A DNA stretch of 64,000 nucleotides from Botryobacter ruber. GTDB taxonomy: Bacteria > Bacteroidota > Bacteroidia > Cytophagales > Hymenobacteraceae. Where the stretch lies: NCBI RefSeq assembly GCF_003347595.2, contig NZ_QCZK02000059.1, positions 1 through 64,000 of the forward strand. Direction: 5' to 3'. A program made the position numbers and the translations under genes. Each line of letters begins with the position of its first letter. Position 1 is the stretch's first letter. The notes under the pieces were generated by a model. It ran no database searches and was not told the DNA's origin. It saw only the letters and a program-made list of their open reading frames with translations. Positions 62,891 through 64,000 of this stretch are shown one piece after another.

Positions 62891-63524
62891 GATGCTGCCG
62901 GAGGTTTTGCAGATTTAATGCCTTGCTGCTGGTATAGTAGCCGGTAAAAGCATCTACTTTTTTAGAAATAAAAATATTCGCCAGGGCAAGCGCTGCATTC
63001 GTGGTATAAAAATAAAGCGACAGGAATTTATCGCTTTCGAGGTAAAAATCGCCCAGTTCCCCCTCACCTGCCACATACCGCCCGTTTTCTATCCGTTCTG
63101 TGATGTATTCCGCTTTTTGTATCTGTACTTTTTTACCCGGTACCGGATGCTCGAATTTATTCCGCACTTCCTCTACCCTGCTAAAAACACTGTAACTCCC
63201 CTCCCAGTCGCCCAGCCAGCCTGTGCTGCCATTGCTGTAAAGCAGGAACCAATGACTCCGATAACTCTCCCGTAAAAAGTATTGCAATCGCCCGATAACC
63301 TCAAAAGGCATGTCGCTGACCACGCCGGTTGTTCCTATCCGGATAAGGCTCATATCTTCCTGCACAGGCTTTAGCTGCAGGTGCAACAGGTTAGGCTGCT
63401 GCGCTCCCCGGTAGTTCAGCGCCTGACAGTTTGGGCAAACCAGGCAAAAGCTGTTCACCGCTTTAAACTGAAGTGTGGCGGAGCAAACAGAACAGGATAA
63501 GAAGGTGCCTGACGAAACGTGCAT
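62877..63524 (-). CDS. DUF4178 protein with N-terminal cysteine cluster
   Basis: About 215 aa from the ATG at 63524; a start at 63599 would add 25 Cys-rich residues lacking domain similarity. Two Cys pairs (LSCSVC and CLVCPNC) form a putative zinc ribbon. A DUF4178 core follows: GRLQYFLRESYRSHWFLLYS, TGWLGDWEGSYSVFSRV and a long C-terminal part. It is the first gene of the 56.8-63.6 kb operon, paralogous to its neighbour in domain order but without membrane helices. Confidence 0.8.
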   Translation of the reverse strand: MHVSSGTFLSCSVCSATLQFKAVNSFCLVCPNCQALNYRGAQQPNLLHLQLKPVQEDMSLIRIGTTGVVSDMPFEVIGRLQYFLRESYRSHWFLLYSNGSTGWLGDWEGSYSVFSRVEEVRNKFEHPVPGKKVQIQKAEYITERIENGRYVAGEGELGDFYLESDKFLSLYFYTTNAALALANIFISKKVDAFTGYYTSSKALNLQNLRQHHDWV

Positions 63525-63682
63525 GCAGGTTAAGCTTGAATCGAATATTATTTTACAGGTTATTACTCCCGGACAAATTTTATAGCAAGAAAGCGACAAA
63601 AATACGGCAGACTTCTTTATGGCACAACCGAAAATTGTAAAATACCAATTTACTACTTCCCCGTAAAACTGAAAATTAAGCA

Positions 63683-63707
63683 GCAGAGGCTATGGTGGCA
63701 GGTGCAG
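63683..63707. repeat. Dispersed palindromic element, single copy (locus 10)
   Basis: Forward copy with GGCTATGGTGGCAGGTGCAG, just downstream of the cysK terminator on the minus strand. Confidence 0.85.
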
Positions 63708-63713
63708 CAGAAC

Positions 63714-63752
63714 AAAAAAGTCCCTGCACAGCAACCTGTACAGGGACTTTTC
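63714..63752 (-). terminator. cysK terminator
   Basis: Stem AAGTCCCTG/CAGGGACTT with an extra CACAG/CTGT pairing and T-runs on the minus strand, placed directly 3' of cysK. Confidence 0.82.
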
Positions 63753-63770
63753 TTAAAGCTTGTTAAGCAC

Positions 63771-64000
63771 CTACACAAACAAACCTTCCACCGACAAATA
63801 CCGCTCGCCGGTATCGTAGCAGAAAGTAAGTACTTTGGAGCCTGCCGGAATTTCTTCTTCCAGTTTCTGCGCCACAGCCGCCAGCGAGGCGCCCGAGGAA
63901 ATGCCCAGGAAAATACCTTCTTCTGCAGCAGCACGGCGCGAGTAATCAAACGCATCTTCCGGGTTAATCTGGATGATACCGTCGAGCACGCTCGTATCCA
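63771..64000 (-). CDS. cysK: Cysteine synthase (O-acetylserine sulfhydrylase), partial
   Basis: C-terminal 76 residues of a PLP-dependent enzyme making cysteine from O-acetylserine and sulfide; the 5' end lies beyond the window. The segments DGIIQINPEDAFDYSRRAAA, EEGIFLGISSGASLAA (the PLP-phosphate contact GISSGA) and CYDTGERYLSVEGLF match the CysK end. The reading frame stays open to the window edge. Confidence 0.88.
   Translation of the reverse strand, partial: DTSVLDGIIQINPEDAFDYSRRAAAEEGIFLGISSGASLAAVAQKLEEEIPAGSKVLTFCYDTGERYLSVEGLFV

Overview
The window is a gene-dense stretch of a Bacteroidota chromosome, most likely from Cytophagales/Hymenobacteraceae (Pontibacter-like). This assignment is inference. 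It rests on the BshA bacillithiol enzyme, the Bacteroidota-type RpoZ, an OstA-like/BamD pair, a DUF4835 protein, a GH3/beta-lactamase fusion, a SerB-SerA fusion, a lack of Shine-Dalgarno sites before most genes, and a Bacteroidota-style TAnnTTTG promoter in front of the one tRNA gene. No rRNA, CRISPR array, prophage or complete insertion sequence was seen.

Layout. 0-5.3 kb: lysS, three tandem YtxH-family stress proteins (one fused to a CsbD domain), a Kazal lipoprotein, a cupin and fabI. 5.3-12.4 kb, minus strand: an envelope and housekeeping run of ostA-like, bamD, rpoZ, coaC/coaB (split by a frameshift), DUF4835, a small Sm-like protein and recN. 12.5-19.3 kb: tilS, mdh (enclosed by long inverted repeats), two rhomboid proteases and mutL. 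19.7-27.3 kb, plus strand: GH3-beta-lactamase, bshA, a SerB-SerA fusion and a SerC-like aminotransferase, so two neighbouring genes cover the three steps of serine synthesis. 27.4-41.8 kb, mostly minus strand: a DUF6056 membrane protein, iscA-like, chaN-like, an ABC exporter pair, dnaJ, grpE, obgE, adk, hpt, a membrane pyrophosphatase and an M42-type peptidase. 41.9-52.4 kb: a TPR protein and a polysaccharide locus with three overlapping glycosyltransferases, a KPHP-motif transferase, UDP-xylose synthase, UDP-glucose dehydrogenase and asparagine synthase. 52.5-56.5 kb: an alpha/beta hydrolase, an NlpC/P60 lipoprotein, and tRNA-Ala followed by a start-less GIY-YIG ORF and a broken tRNA copy. 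56.8-63.6 kb, minus strand: a compact set encoding two DUF4178 proteins, a small membrane protein, DUF350, a membrane-anchored spermidine-synthase-like enzyme, a Tat-exported FAD oxidoreductase and a polytopic membrane protein. The window ends inside cysK.

The least explained signals are: (1) a dispersed 25-bp element (core GGCTGTGGTGGCAGGTGCAG) present at ten intergenic loci, always 3' of a gene and often as an inverted pair; (2) larger nested inverted repeats that run up to stop codons, including about 300-bp arms around mdh; (3) the DUF4178/DUF350/aminopropyltransferase/FAD operon, the best candidate for an under-described system; (4) the tRNA-Ala/GIY-YIG/pseudo-tRNA unit; and (5) the split coaBC gene. 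All function calls come from reading motifs; no database search was run.
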